Shown here: piece after piece, positions 16,396-25,421 of the stretch | Position numbering within the stretch: the stretch's first letter is position 1 | Layout of the letters: the number at the start of each line of letters is the position of its first letter | Assembly: GCF_900115825.1 (NCBI RefSeq) | Contig: NZ_FOXW01000005.1 | Coordinates: forward strand, 170,553-234,552 | Origin: Desemzia incerta | Lineage (GTDB): Bacteria > Bacillota > Bacilli > Lactobacillales > Carnobacteriaceae | Direction of reading: 5' to 3' | Length of the DNA: 64,000 nucleotides | The notes under the pieces: model-generated | Told to the model about the DNA's origin: nothing | Databases searched by the model: none | Seen by the model: only the letters and a program-made list of their open reading frames with translations | Translations under genes and position numbers: made by a program

Positions 16396-17241
16396 ATGAA
16401 AAAATCGATCTTTATCAAATCATTAGCAACAGTAGGAGCAGCTCTTTTATTAGCTGCATGTGGAAACAGCGAGAATGCTGGAGATACTTCAAATGGAAAC
16501 ACAGAAGAAACAACAATCAAAATTGGTGCCAGCAACACACCGCATGCGGAAATCTTAGAATTCGCAGCGCCTATTTTAGAAGAAGAAGGTGTTACGCTGG
16601 ATATCAGTACTTACAATGATTATGTTGTGCCTAACGTAGCGTTGGATGAAGGCGACTTGGATGCAAACTACTTCCAACACGTTCCTTTCTTTGAAGCTGC
16701 TGTAGCTGAAAATGATTATGACTTCGTTAATGCTGGTGGAATTCATTTGGAACCAATCGGCTTATTCTCGCAAGAATATGCTAGTTTAGATGAGCTGCCG
16801 GATGGAGCAACGATTCTTGTCAGCAGCAACCAATCTGACTGGGGCCGTATTATTGCTATTTTCCAAGAAGCTGGATTAGTGAGTGTAGACGAAGGAACAG
16901 ATTTAACGACTGCAACATTTGATGATATTACAGAAAATTCGAAGAACTTAGTCTTTGAATATGAAAATGATCCTGCTTTGATGCCAACACTTTACACACA
17001 AGGTGAAGGGGACATTGTAGCAATCAACTCCAACTTTGCAGTAGACCAAGGCTTAAACCCGTTAGAAGATTCAATTGCTTTAGAAAGTGAAAGCTCGCCT
17101 TATGCAAATATCATTGCAGTAAGAAGCGAAGATAAAGACAATGAAGCTATTACTAAATTAGTAGAAGTTTTAAGATCTCAAGAAGTTCAAGATTACATTC
17201 TTGAAACTTGGGATGGTGCAGTAGTTCCTGTAACAGAGTAA
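16396..17241 (+). CDS. metQ: Methionine-binding lipoprotein
   Basis: 281 residues. Signal peptide with lipobox LLAAC (Cys at about residue 22), then a NlpA/MetQ-family binding domain: IKIGASNTPHAEILEFAAP, and YNDYVVPNVALDEGDLDANYFQH. It captures methionine outside the membrane for MetNI. Located 63 bases after metI with AGGGGG as ribosome binding site; last gene of the T-box operon, followed by a terminator. Confidence 0.96.
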   Translation: MKKSIFIKSLATVGAALLLAACGNSENAGDTSNGNTEETTIKIGASNTPHAEILEFAAPILEEEGVTLDISTYNDYVVPNVALDEGDLDANYFQHVPFFEAAVAENDYDFVNAGGIHLEPIGLFSQEYASLDELPDGATILVSSNQSDWGRIIAIFQEAGLVSVDEGTDLTTATFDDITENSKNLVFEYENDPALMPTLYTQGEGDIVAINSNFAVDQGLNPLEDSIALESESSPYANIIAVRSEDKDNEAITKLVEVLRSQEVQDYILETWDGAVVPVTE

Positions 17242-17272
17242 AAAAGAAATATATCGATAGAAAAGAAGAAAT

Positions 17273-17316
17273 AGGATCGCTACCTGTGCTTATTGGCAGG
17301 TGGTGATCCTTTTTTG
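17273..17316 (+). terminator. Terminator of the metNIQ operon
   Basis: AGGATCGCTACCTG pairs with CAGGTGGTGATCCT (G-U pairs allowed), followed by TTTTTT. Confidence 0.9.
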
Positions 17317-17449
17317 TGGTGAAAAAGAGGGACAGAGAATTCTCACTCACAAAGATAGCTGAATCCAATCAAGCTGAAACTTATGAGTTAAAGCATCTTA
17401 TTTCATGAATTCTATATATGATTAAAAATAGATAAACCTCGATATCTAA

Positions 17450-17488
17450 AAAAAGCGTTGATGGCAATTGTGCCATCAACGCTTTTTT
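17450..17488. terminator. Terminator of the minus-strand ABC exporter operon (bidirectional)
   Basis: AAAAAGCGTTGATGGCA and TGCCATCAACGCTTTTT form a perfect 17-base stem with a 3-base loop; A and T runs on the two sides allow function in both directions. Confidence 0.92.
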
Positions 17489-17513
17489 TAATCAGATAGT
17501 TTTTAACTCTTCA

Positions 17514-19292
17514 TTATTCTGCAGCTGTTTTAGAAAACTGACTGTTGTACAAGTTAGCGTAGAAACCGCCTTGTGCCAACAATGAGTCATGTGTTCCTTG
17601 TTCAATAATAGAACCTTGGTCCATAACCAAAATCAAATCTGCATTACGTATAGTAGACAAACGGTGAGCAATAACAAAACTTGTTCGACCTTCCATCACT
17701 TTATCCATCGCTTCTTGAATCAGTTTCTCTAAACGAGTATCAACAGAACTTGTCGCTTCATCCAGGATCAAAATATCTGGATCAGACAATACTGTTCGAG
17801 CGATCGTCATCAATTGTTTTTGCCCCAACGAGATGTTGCTGGCTTCTTGATTGATTTCCATGCCATAACCGTTTGGCAAAGTCTGAATGAAGTGGTTTAC
17901 GTTGGCAATTTCAGCTGCATGGATGACTTCCTCATCTGTCGCATCTAATTTCCCAAAGCGAAGATTTTCCATAACAGAGTCTTGATATAACCAAGCGTCT
18001 TGTAAAACCATTCCAAAGTGTTTGCGTAGATCAGAGCGGGTAATCTTTTTGATATCGACGCCATCAACTTTGATACTTCCGCCGTCAACATCATAAAAAC
18101 GCATCAATAGATTGACCAGTGTAGTTTTACCAGCACCAGTTGGTCCAACGATTGCAACCATTTCACCAGGATTAACGCGAACACTGATGTCTTTCATCAA
18201 TGGGTTTTTAGGATTGTAACTGAAAGAGATATGATCAAATTCAACTGCACCTTTAACTTTTTCCGGCAGTTCAGTCGTTACCATACCTTGAACTTCTTCA
18301 GATTCATCTAAGAATTCGAAGATACGTCCAGCTGCAGCTCCGGCACTTTGCATGATTCCAGAAAGCTGAGCAATGGTTGTAATAGGTTGATTCACTTGCC
18401 ATACATACTGAACAAAAGCTTGCAAGTTACCGATCGTCAAAGCGCCATTGAAAGCAAAGTAGCTTCCGACCATAGCCACAATGATGTAAGCAAAGTTTGA
18501 AATCAAACCTACAATAGGAGCTAAGAGAGAAGAAATGAAGCTAGCTTTGAATCCTTGATCGCGTAAGTTTAAGTTGCGGCGTTTGAACTCTGTAATAGAA
18601 TCTTCTTCTTTTCCGTACAATTTGATTTCAGTAAATCCGTTCAAGTTCTCTTGAGTGAATCCAAACAAATCTCCTAAAGCATCTGCTTGACCACGGAAAG
18701 AACTTTGAGAAGCCGAGATAATGATGCGTGCAACTATGATAGCCAAAGGAATAGTCAAGATAACGACAAAGGCTAACGGAATGTTCAACGTCACCATCAT
18801 TACAATAGCAAATGAGATGGATAAGAGCCCATTCAGTACTTGTACGAGTGATTGTTGCAAAGCATTCGTAATAGCGTCCACGTCGCTCGTAACACGACTT
18901 AAAATGTCTCCGATTTGATGTTTGTCAAAATAAGAAACCGGCAGACGATTGATTTTAGAAGAAATGTCATTTCTTAAATCACGCATACCTTGTTGAACTA
19001 CATTCGTTAAAGTGTATTGAGCAAGGTATTGACCGCCGTGGAAAAACATTCCGCGAACGAAATACAGAATCAATATTTGTGTTAAATAAGGATAATTCAT
19101 TCCTGCGCCTTCAACACCGCGTAACATATCTGCGAAGTTTTTAGTAATTTCAGTAATAGCTAAACCAATAATAAATGGTTCTAAAGCATTTGCGATAGAA
19201 GAAACTACGGTTCCAAATATAGATAAGAAAAATTGGCCTTTATAATTTTTAAGGTAAACCCATAAACGAGCTATTTGTTTTAAACCTTTCAT
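17514..19292 (-). CDS. ABC exporter half-transporter, second subunit (canonical Walker B)
   Basis: 592 residues: six membrane helices, then an ATPase domain with Walker A GPTGAGKTT, Walker B ILILDEATSS (catalytic Glu present) and the H-loop IAHRLST. The ABC signature is altered to ISLGQKQ instead of LSGGQ. That pattern fits the partner subunit of heterodimeric exporters (LmrD/EfrB/YfiC-like), where one ATP site is degenerate. The start overlaps the upstream subunit's stop by 4 bases (ATGA). Probably a multidrug or lipid/peptide exporter; substrate unknown. Confidence 0.9.
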   Translation of the reverse strand: MKGLKQIARLWVYLKNYKGQFFLSIFGTVVSSIANALEPFIIGLAITEITKNFADMLRGVEGAGMNYPYLTQILILYFVRGMFFHGGQYLAQYTLTNVVQQGMRDLRNDISSKINRLPVSYFDKHQIGDILSRVTSDVDAITNALQQSLVQVLNGLLSISFAIVMMVTLNIPLAFVVILTIPLAIIVARIIISASQSSFRGQADALGDLFGFTQENLNGFTEIKLYGKEEDSITEFKRRNLNLRDQGFKASFISSLLAPIVGLISNFAYIIVAMVGSYFAFNGALTIGNLQAFVQYVWQVNQPITTIAQLSGIMQSAGAAAGRIFEFLDESEEVQGMVTTELPEKVKGAVEFDHISFSYNPKNPLMKDISVRVNPGEMVAIVGPTGAGKTTLVNLLMRFYDVDGGSIKVDGVDIKKITRSDLRKHFGMVLQDAWLYQDSVMENLRFGKLDATDEEVIHAAEIANVNHFIQTLPNGYGMEINQEASNISLGQKQLMTIARTVLSDPDILILDEATSSVDTRLEKLIQEAMDKVMEGRTSFVIAHRLSTIRNADLILVMDQGSIIEQGTHDSLLAQGGFYANLYNSQFSKTAAE

Positions 19293-21019
19293 TGGTTCAA
19301 CTCCTCCTCACTCAACTGAGATGATGCAATTTCACGATAAAGAGGGCTTGTTTGCAATAGTTCTTTATGAGTACCTTTTGCAGCGATTTCTCCTTCATCC
19401 AGCAAAATAATTTGATCTGCATTCATGATAGAGCTGACGCGTTGTCCGACAATGATCGTTGTTGCATGTTGTGTGACCAAGCTCAATTGATTTCTCAAAA
19501 TAGCATCTGTTTGAAAGTCCAAAGCTGAGAAACTATCATCGAAAATATAAATACTTGGTTTACGAATGATCGAGCGGGCAATAGACAAACGTTGTTTTTG
19601 TCCACCAGATAAATTACTTCCGCCTTCTGATAAAACTGTTTCGTAATGGTTTTTCAAGCGTTCAATAAATTCTTTTGATTGAGAGACAGATGAAGCTTCT
19701 TCAATCTCGCTGCGTGTGGCATCCCAATTTCCGTATTTAAGGTTTTCTGTGATTGTACCAGTAAACAATAAAGCTTTTTGTGGGGTATAGCCGATCTTGC
19801 GGCGAAGTGCTTTCAAGTTGTATTCACGAATGTCTACGCCGTCTACTAAAATACGACCCTCAGTGACATCGTAAAAACGTGGAATCAATTGAACGATAGA
19901 AGATTTTCCGCTACCAGTTGATCCAATAAAAGCAATGGTTTCGCCTGGTTTTGACGCAAAGCTGATGTTTTTCAATACAGGTTTATCTGCGTCAGGATAT
20001 TGGAAGCTGACATTCTCAAAAGTGATGTAGCCTTCTGTTTCTGTTGCTCTTACACCTTGTTCATTTGGATCAATAGAGCTTTGTTTTTCCAATACTTCTT
20101 TTAACCGGTTCGCACTCACTGAAGCTCGTGGGTACATGATAAAGATATTTGCAAATAATAAGAGAGAGAATAAGGCATGGAAAGCATACTCAATGAAAGC
20201 TACTAGAACTCCGACTTGAATAGTACCTTCAGCAATTTGACGAGCACCTAGCCAGACAATTGATATGATTACTATATTGATGATCAAAGAGAATCCAGGT
20301 TGTGTTAAAGCGACTAATTTGAATAAGCGAGAAGACACTTTTCTATAGTCATTGTTTGTATCGCCAAAACGATTTTCTTGAAAGTCCTCACGGTTAAACG
20401 CACGAATCACGCGCAGACCAGTCAGGCTTTCTCTTAAAATACGGTTGATATTATCTAAAAGGGATTGTTGTTTCTTGGATAATGGCTGAGTTGCACGAGC
20501 AATAACAAAAATCAATAAGATGATGACAGGGATCGCTGGAAGAACAGCTACAGCTAAGTTAGGACTTGTCCGTATGATCAAAACTCCACTCATGACCAAC
20601 ATCAAAGGAGTGATGACTCCTAAACGCAAAATCATTTCTGTAAATTGGAGAATGACGAACGCGTCAGTAGTGATTCGGGTACCTAAAGAAGAAACCCCGA
20701 TTTCATTGTATTCAGCATGAGAGAATTTCATCATACTGGTATAAGTATCATTTCTAATGTCCATTGTCATCGTGCTGACGACTTTACTGGACGCATAAGA
20801 ATTGACGACCCTGCCTGCAAAACCGAATATTGTTAACAGGAGCATAAAAAACGCATAACGCCAAATCAAGCCGCTATCTCCTGGAATGATTGCATTATCA
20901 ATCATTTGTGCCAGCAAAGTAGGAAGACCTAAGTTGATCAAGATAAATCCAAAAGCTCCAATAGTATTAATAATCAATAACTTAGGATGCTTCCGCAGGT
21001 ATTGCCAAATAAATTTCAT
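19289..21019 (-). CDS. ABC exporter half-transporter, first subunit (degenerate Walker B)
   Basis: 576 residues with six membrane helices and an ATPase domain: Walker A GSTGSGKSS, signature LSGGQKQR, Walker B IYIFDDSFSALD, in which the catalytic Glu is replaced by Asp, and VGQRVSS in place of the H-loop His. These changes mark the non-canonical half of heterodimeric exporters (LmrC/EfrA/YfiB-like). Together with the downstream gene it forms one transporter with one active ATP site. AAGGAGCG precedes the start. Confidence 0.9.
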   Translation of the reverse strand: MKFIWQYLRKHPKLLIINTIGAFGFILINLGLPTLLAQMIDNAIIPGDSGLIWRYAFFMLLLTIFGFAGRVVNSYASSKVVSTMTMDIRNDTYTSMMKFSHAEYNEIGVSSLGTRITTDAFVILQFTEMILRLGVITPLMLVMSGVLIIRTSPNLAVAVLPAIPVIILLIFVIARATQPLSKKQQSLLDNINRILRESLTGLRVIRAFNREDFQENRFGDTNNDYRKVSSRLFKLVALTQPGFSLIINIVIISIVWLGARQIAEGTIQVGVLVAFIEYAFHALFSLLLFANIFIMYPRASVSANRLKEVLEKQSSIDPNEQGVRATETEGYITFENVSFQYPDADKPVLKNISFASKPGETIAFIGSTGSGKSSIVQLIPRFYDVTEGRILVDGVDIREYNLKALRRKIGYTPQKALLFTGTITENLKYGNWDATRSEIEEASSVSQSKEFIERLKNHYETVLSEGGSNLSGGQKQRLSIARSIIRKPSIYIFDDSFSALDFQTDAILRNQLSLVTQHATTIIVGQRVSSIMNADQIILLDEGEIAAKGTHKELLQTSPLYREIASSQLSEEELNQ

Positions 21020-21090
21020 ATATACGCTCCTTACTATAGTATATTTTTATTAACTGACGTTTTAAACAGCAAAAACGCCAAAAGAAACGG

Positions 21091-21112
21091 CCTAATGCGG
21101 ATGCACTAGGCT
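21091..21112 (-). terminator. Probable terminator of nrdHIEF
   Basis: On the minus strand GCCTAGTGC pairs with GCATTAGGC, followed by the imperfect tail CGTTTCTTTT. Weak but sensibly placed between nrdF and the ABC operon. Confidence 0.45.
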
Positions 21113-21238
21113 CAATAATACAATTTTAAATTTTAATGCATAAAAAAGCAATTGTTTTTCGGTTAATGACGAAGATAAATCAGTGAAAAAAGGCTAAATG
21201 TTCACTTATAGATTGGAAAGACTAGAATAGAGGGGTTA

Positions 21239-22201
21239 TTAAACCGTCCACTTAGCATAATCTTCGTCTTCCATAGATTCCACCATACCCACTAAATACC
21301 CGTTTCCAACTTGCGAGAAGAAATCATGGTTGGAGGTTCCAGTAGAGATTCCATTCATAATGACTGGATCTACATCATCTGCAGAATCCGGGAATAGAGG
21401 ATCGAAACCTAAGTTTTGCAAAGCTTTATTAGCGTTGTAACGTAGGAAAACTTTTACGCGTTCTGTCCAGCCGATTTCGTCATAAAGGTATTGAGTGTAT
21501 TTCACTTCATTTTGGTAAAGAGTGAAGAGCAATTCATATGTCCAATTCTTCAAACTTTCTTGCTCGTCTTCCGGTAATTGATTGTATGCGATTTGGAATT
21601 TGTATCCAATGTATGTTCCATGGACAGATTCATCACGCAAGATCAACTTGATGATCTCAGCTACGTTAGGCATTTTATTGTTTCCTAAATAATGAAGAGG
21701 AGCAAAAAATCCTGAGTAGAATAAGAAGGATTCCAATAAAACACTCGCAACTTTTCGTTGCAATTCTGTTCCGTTTTGATAAATGTCATTTAAGACAGCT
21801 GCTTTTTTCTGCAACATGTCATTTGTATTCGTCCATTGAAAGATTTCTTCAATTTCTGATTTTGTATTTAAAGTACTGAAGATAGCACTATAGCTTTTAG
21901 CGTGCATAGATTCCATAAACTGGATGTTATTGTAAACAGCTTCTTCATGTTGAGTCCGAATCGAGTCTTTCAAAGAAGCGACTCCATCTTGTGATTGAAG
22001 AGTATCCAGCAAAGTAAGTCCGCCAAAAACTTTTCCCATCATATCTTTTTCTTCTTTAGGAAGGTTGTACCAATCATTCAAGTCATTTGATACAGGGATA
22101 CGCGTATCTGTCCAAAACTGTTCAACCAGTTTTTCCCAGGTCAGCTTGTCGATCATATCCTCAATTTTATTCCAATTTATGGCATGATATTGTTCTGTCA
22201 T
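21239..22201 (-). CDS. nrdF: Class Ib ribonucleotide reductase small subunit
   Basis: 320 residues. Houses the dimanganese/diiron-tyrosyl radical cofactor that drives reduction of ribonucleotides by NrdE. Ligand-bearing helices are visible: TLLDTLQSQDG, ESMHAKSYSAIFSTL (radical Tyr region) and ILRDESVHGTYIGYKF with Glu and His. Length is typical for NrdF. AAGGAGAT lies before the ATG. It is separated from nrdE by an unusually long 226-base spacer in an operon that otherwise has overlapping genes. Confidence 0.96.
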   Translation of the reverse strand: MTEQYHAINWNKIEDMIDKLTWEKLVEQFWTDTRIPVSNDLNDWYNLPKEEKDMMGKVFGGLTLLDTLQSQDGVASLKDSIRTQHEEAVYNNIQFMESMHAKSYSAIFSTLNTKSEIEEIFQWTNTNDMLQKKAAVLNDIYQNGTELQRKVASVLLESFLFYSGFFAPLHYLGNNKMPNVAEIIKLILRDESVHGTYIGYKFQIAYNQLPEDEQESLKNWTYELLFTLYQNEVKYTQYLYDEIGWTERVKVFLRYNANKALQNLGFDPLFPDSADDVDPVIMNGISTGTSNHDFFSQVGNGYLVGMVESMEDEDYAKWTV

Positions 22202-22293
22202 CGAATCAAAATCTCCTTACTTTCAAATTTATATGGTCAAGGTGTTACTTGCTGCATTTTTTGAGTAAAACTAAAGAGGAGGGGAGGGGTGAA

Positions 22294-22426
22294 CTCCGCA
22301 TCCTTTAGTAGAGCTGCGAAAGCCAGAGATTTTGGAAAAAAGATGGAAAATTTTGTGGTTGAAAAGCACCACAATAATTTTCCCCTATTTTTCCTTCATC
22401 TCTTTCGGGCTTTCTCCGCATCCTTT
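22294..22426. repeat. 13-base direct repeat in the nrdE-nrdF spacer
   Basis: CTCCGCATCCTTT occurs at 22294-22306 and again at 22414-22426, one copy near each end of the spacer. Between them is a hairpin (GTGGT 22355-22359 with ACCAC 22368-22372, flanked by AAAATTTT). The layout looks like a small insertion or duplication, or an RNA processing element between nrdE and nrdF; neither is proven. Confidence 0.6.
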
Positions 22427-22427
22427 T

Positions 22428-24605
22428 TTATATCGTACAGCTTTCGCATTGGTTTGAGCCGATTTCTTCTGAGTTTTCTGTAAATGTTCTGACGTAGTAA
22501 ATGGATTTAACGCCTTTTTTCCACGCGTAGTGTCTTAAGATGTTTAAGTCACGTGTGGTTTGTTTATTTGTACGGCCGTTTTTCCATTCGTATAAGCCTT
22601 CAGGTATTTCAGAACGTAAGAATAAGGTCAAGCTCATTCCTTGATCAATGTGTTTTTGTGCTGCTGCATAGACATCAATGACTTTACGCATGTCGATATC
22701 GTACGCTGATTTGTAATAAGGCAGTGTTTCATTCGACAGGTATGGAGCAGGGTAGTAAGTTTTACCCGTTTTCTTCTCTTGGCGTTCTTCAATCAGACGA
22801 GTGATTGGATGCAAGCTGGAAGATGTTTCATTTACATAGCTGATCGAACCTGTCGGCGCTACAGCCAGACGGTTTTGGTGGTACAATCCGCCAGTCATGA
22901 TTGATGCTTTCAAAGCAGCCCAGTCATCTTTTGTTGGGACAGCAATGCCGTCGAATAAACGACGAACTTTTTCATTTTCAAATGCAAAATCTGCTGCAGT
23001 ATATTTATCAAAGTATTCACCAGTCGCATATTTTGATTTCTCAAAGTTATGGAAAGAAGTGTTGCGTTCCATAGCGATACGGTTACTTGATTTCAACGTG
23101 TAGAAGTTTAATAGCATAAAGTAAGCATCTGTAAATTCAACCGATTCTGGAGAACCATACTCGATTTGGTTTAAAGCCAAGTAGGTGTGTAAGCCCATAG
23201 CTCCTAAACCGATCGTGTGGTATTGATCGTTTCCATTTTTGATAGAAGGGACAGCAGTGATGCTTGATTGATCTGTAACAGTTGTCAACGCACGAACCAT
23301 AGCATCAACTGATTTACTAAAGTCAGGAGATTCCATCAAGTTCACGATATTTGTTGAACCTAAGTTACAGCTGATATCTGTTCCTAATGTTTCATAGCTT
23401 TGATCATTGTTAATTAGAGAAGGTTCTTGAATTTGCAAGATTTCACTACACAAGTTACTCATCGTGATCGTTCCATAAATCGGGTTTTCACGGTTAGCTG
23501 TATCAATGTTGATAATGTAAGGATATCCTGATTCTTGTTGCAATTTAGAGATTTCGTTTTCCAAATCACGAGCGCGAATCTTAGATTTGCGAACTTCTTC
23601 GTTATTGACAAGGTTGTCGTATTCAGCAGTAATGTCTACATAAGAGAAAGGCTTACCATAGATACGTTCTACATCATACGGACTGAACAAGTACATTTGC
23701 TCGTCATGAGCACATAGTTCATAAAATTTATCTGGTACAGTTAGACCAAGAGAAAGAGTCTTCACACGAACTTTTTCATCGGCATTTTCTTTTTTAGTGG
23801 ATAAGAACGAAACGATATCTGGATGGAATACATTCAAGTAAACTGCTCCGGCACCATTACGTTGACCTAATTGGTTAGAATAGCTGAAGCTGTCTTCCAA
23901 TAATTTCATAACCGGTACAACACCGCTTGATGCATTTTCGATTTTCTTGATGGGATCTCCTGCAGCACGCAAGTTGGATAGATTTACTCCAACCCCACCA
24001 CCGATACGAGACAATTGCAATGCACTGTTGACAACGCGTCCGATACTGTTCATATCATCGGTTGCTTGGATCAAGAAACAAGAGACTAATTCTCCACGAC
24101 GTTTACGTCCAGCATTCAAGAAAGTCGGCGTAGCAGGTTGATAGCGTTGATTGATGATTTCATCAGCAATCGTCCAAGCTAGTTCTTTATCGCCATCTGC
24201 CAAATACAATGCGTTAAATACGATACGATCTTCATAACGTTCCAAAAATCTCTTTCCGTCATTTGTTTTCAATGCGTATTGGGTATAGAACTTGTAAGCA
24301 GACATGAAAGAACGGAAACGGAATTTACGATTGTAGATCTCATTAAATAAATCTTTGATGAATTCTCTATCGTATTGGTTTAAAAACTCTTCTTCGATAT
24401 AATCATTTTCTACCAAATAGTTTAACTTTTCATCCAACGTATAAAAGAAAACAGTATTGGGATTCACATATTCTAAAAAGTAAGCACGGACTGCTTCACG
24501 ATCTTTGTGCAATGGAATAGATCCATTAACAGGTCGATTCAATTCATTGTTTAATTTAAAATAAGTGACCTCATTGGGTTTTGTTGCTAATTTAGGCTTG
24601 TCCAA
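22428..24605 (-). CDS. nrdE: Class Ib ribonucleotide reductase large subunit
   Basis: 725 residues. Reduces ribonucleoside diphosphates to deoxy forms. N-terminus VTYFKLNNELNRPVNGSIPL is typical of NrdE; active-site cysteines lie in GELVSCFLIQA and MSNLCSEILQ, and the C-terminal redox pair is in QCESC. The class Ib subunit lacks the ATP-cone activity domain, as expected. No intein or intron interrupts it. Its start overlaps the end of nrdI by 14 bases. Electrons come from NrdH. Confidence 0.97.
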   Translation of the reverse strand: MDKPKLATKPNEVTYFKLNNELNRPVNGSIPLHKDREAVRAYFLEYVNPNTVFFYTLDEKLNYLVENDYIEEEFLNQYDREFIKDLFNEIYNRKFRFRSFMSAYKFYTQYALKTNDGKRFLERYEDRIVFNALYLADGDKELAWTIADEIINQRYQPATPTFLNAGRKRRGELVSCFLIQATDDMNSIGRVVNSALQLSRIGGGVGVNLSNLRAAGDPIKKIENASSGVVPVMKLLEDSFSYSNQLGQRNGAGAVYLNVFHPDIVSFLSTKKENADEKVRVKTLSLGLTVPDKFYELCAHDEQMYLFSPYDVERIYGKPFSYVDITAEYDNLVNNEEVRKSKIRARDLENEISKLQQESGYPYIINIDTANRENPIYGTITMSNLCSEILQIQEPSLINNDQSYETLGTDISCNLGSTNIVNLMESPDFSKSVDAMVRALTTVTDQSSITAVPSIKNGNDQYHTIGLGAMGLHTYLALNQIEYGSPESVEFTDAYFMLLNFYTLKSSNRIAMERNTSFHNFEKSKYATGEYFDKYTAADFAFENEKVRRLFDGIAVPTKDDWAALKASIMTGGLYHQNRLAVAPTGSISYVNETSSSLHPITRLIEERQEKKTGKTYYPAPYLSNETLPYYKSAYDIDMRKVIDVYAAAQKHIDQGMSLTLFLRSEIPEGLYEWKNGRTNKQTTRDLNILRHYAWKKGVKSIYYVRTFTENSEEIGSNQCESCTI

Positions 24606-24963
24606 GGTCGTTCACCGCTTTCTTCAATTTTTTTACATCTTCGTCATTCCCTTGAAATTCAAAGGTATGTAGTAAAGGTACATCATATTCTTTTGCAAGA
24701 TCTTTCGCTGTAAAAACAAACAACTGTCCAAAGTTTAAGTTCCCGCCGCCAGCGACTCCTTTAAAGTACTGTTTGTTATCAGCTGTTTCAATAAAATCGT
24801 ATAAGATTTCTGTAGCTTCTCTTTCATAGGTCGGCGCAACAATGATAAATGGCTCATTAATACTGATAAATGGATTTGTCGAAGAAATCTCCAACAAATC
24901 CATGTCTAGTTTGTGCACAAATTTTCTCGTTTGGCCGGTCAAGGAAATATAAACTACTTTCAT
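24592..24963 (-). CDS. nrdI: NrdI flavodoxin-like protein
   Basis: 123 residues, flavodoxin-like (VYISLTGQTRKFVHKL, AGGGNLNFGQLF). Supplies an oxidant to NrdF for assembly of the Mn2-tyrosyl radical cofactor. Overlaps nrdH by 4 bases and nrdE by 14, in the conserved order nrdH-I-E-F. Confidence 0.95.
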   Translation of the reverse strand: MKVVYISLTGQTRKFVHKLDMDLLEISSTNPFISINEPFIIVAPTYEREATEILYDFIETADNKQYFKGVAGGGNLNFGQLFVFTAKDLAKEYDVPLLHTFEFQGNDEDVKKLKKAVNDLGQA

Positions 24964-25193
24964 ACTAATTGATCTAATAAATCAGGGCGGAATCCATTAA
25001 ATGCTTCTTCACCATCAGCAAGGATAACGGGAACTGAATTGAATCCTAATTGCTGCACTTCTGCTAAAGCTTGTTCAGATTCGAAAATATCTTTTATTTC
25101 GTAAGTAACACCTTTATCATCCAAGTATTTTTTGGTAAAATTACATTGCATGCAATTCGGTTTTGAGTAAATGACGATTGTTTTATTAGCCAT
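24960..25193 (-). CDS. nrdH: NrdH glutaredoxin-like electron donor
   Basis: 77 residues. Redox motif CMQC at residues 14-17 and C-terminal GFRPDLLDQL. Small glutaredoxin-like protein that is reduced by thioredoxin reductase and passes electrons to NrdE. First gene of the operon; AAGGAGA upstream, with promoter and NrdR-box candidates just ahead. Confidence 0.95.
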   Translation of the reverse strand: MANKTIVIYSKPNCMQCNFTKKYLDDKGVTYEIKDIFESEQALAEVQQLGFNSVPVILADGEEAFNGFRPDLLDQLV

Positions 25194-25229
25194 AGTATAT
25201 TCTCCTTTTCGCTTCTAAATGATATCATT

Positions 25230-25258
25230 ATTCTACACTTCTTTATATCGACTTGCAA
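25230..25258 (-). promoter_or_regulatory. Promoter of nrdHIEF
   Basis: On the minus strand: TTGCAA, 17-base spacer, TAGAAT, about 35 bases before nrdH. Confidence 0.7.
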
Positions 25259-25265
25259 TCTCAAA

Positions 25266-25312
25266 ACACTAGATTTCGATTAGAAAAAACTTACAAACAC
25301 AACATATGGTGG
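25266..25312 (-). promoter_or_regulatory. Tandem NrdR boxes
   Basis: ACACAACATATGGTGG (25297-25312) matches 13 of 16 positions of the NrdR consensus ACACWATATATWGTGT; ACACTAGATTTCGATT (25266-25281) matches 11. They start exactly 31 bases apart, about three helical turns, the spacing known for NrdR box pairs, and lie directly upstream of the nrd -35 box. NrdR represses reductase genes when dATP/ATP are high. Consensus is from memory of the family. Confidence 0.6.
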
Positions 25313-25345
25313 TTTAACAAGGTTTTGACCGCTTTTTATTTTTTC

Positions 25346-25388
25346 AAAAAAAAGATCTCCGACCGGACGTTCCAGTCGGAGTTTTTTT
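25346..25388. terminator. Terminator of the glutamine-amidotransferase-like gene (bidirectional)
   Basis: CTCCGACCGG pairs with CCAGTCGGAG; AAAAAAAA precedes and TTTTTTT follows, so it works on either strand. Confidence 0.88.
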
Positions 25389-25421
25389 GCAGTTTTTTTT
25401 TTAAATATTTACCAGCTTCGC

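Noticed and set aside
22310..22424. A 38-codon minus-strand ORF (MRRKPERDEG...) between the two direct repeats in the nrdE-nrdF spacer
   Set aside because: It starts inside one repeat copy and stops inside the other, has no ribosome binding site and spans the hairpin; likely chance.
22428..24605. Intein or group I intron in nrdE, which often hosts them
   Set aside because: The protein reads through all family motifs without insertion and at normal length.
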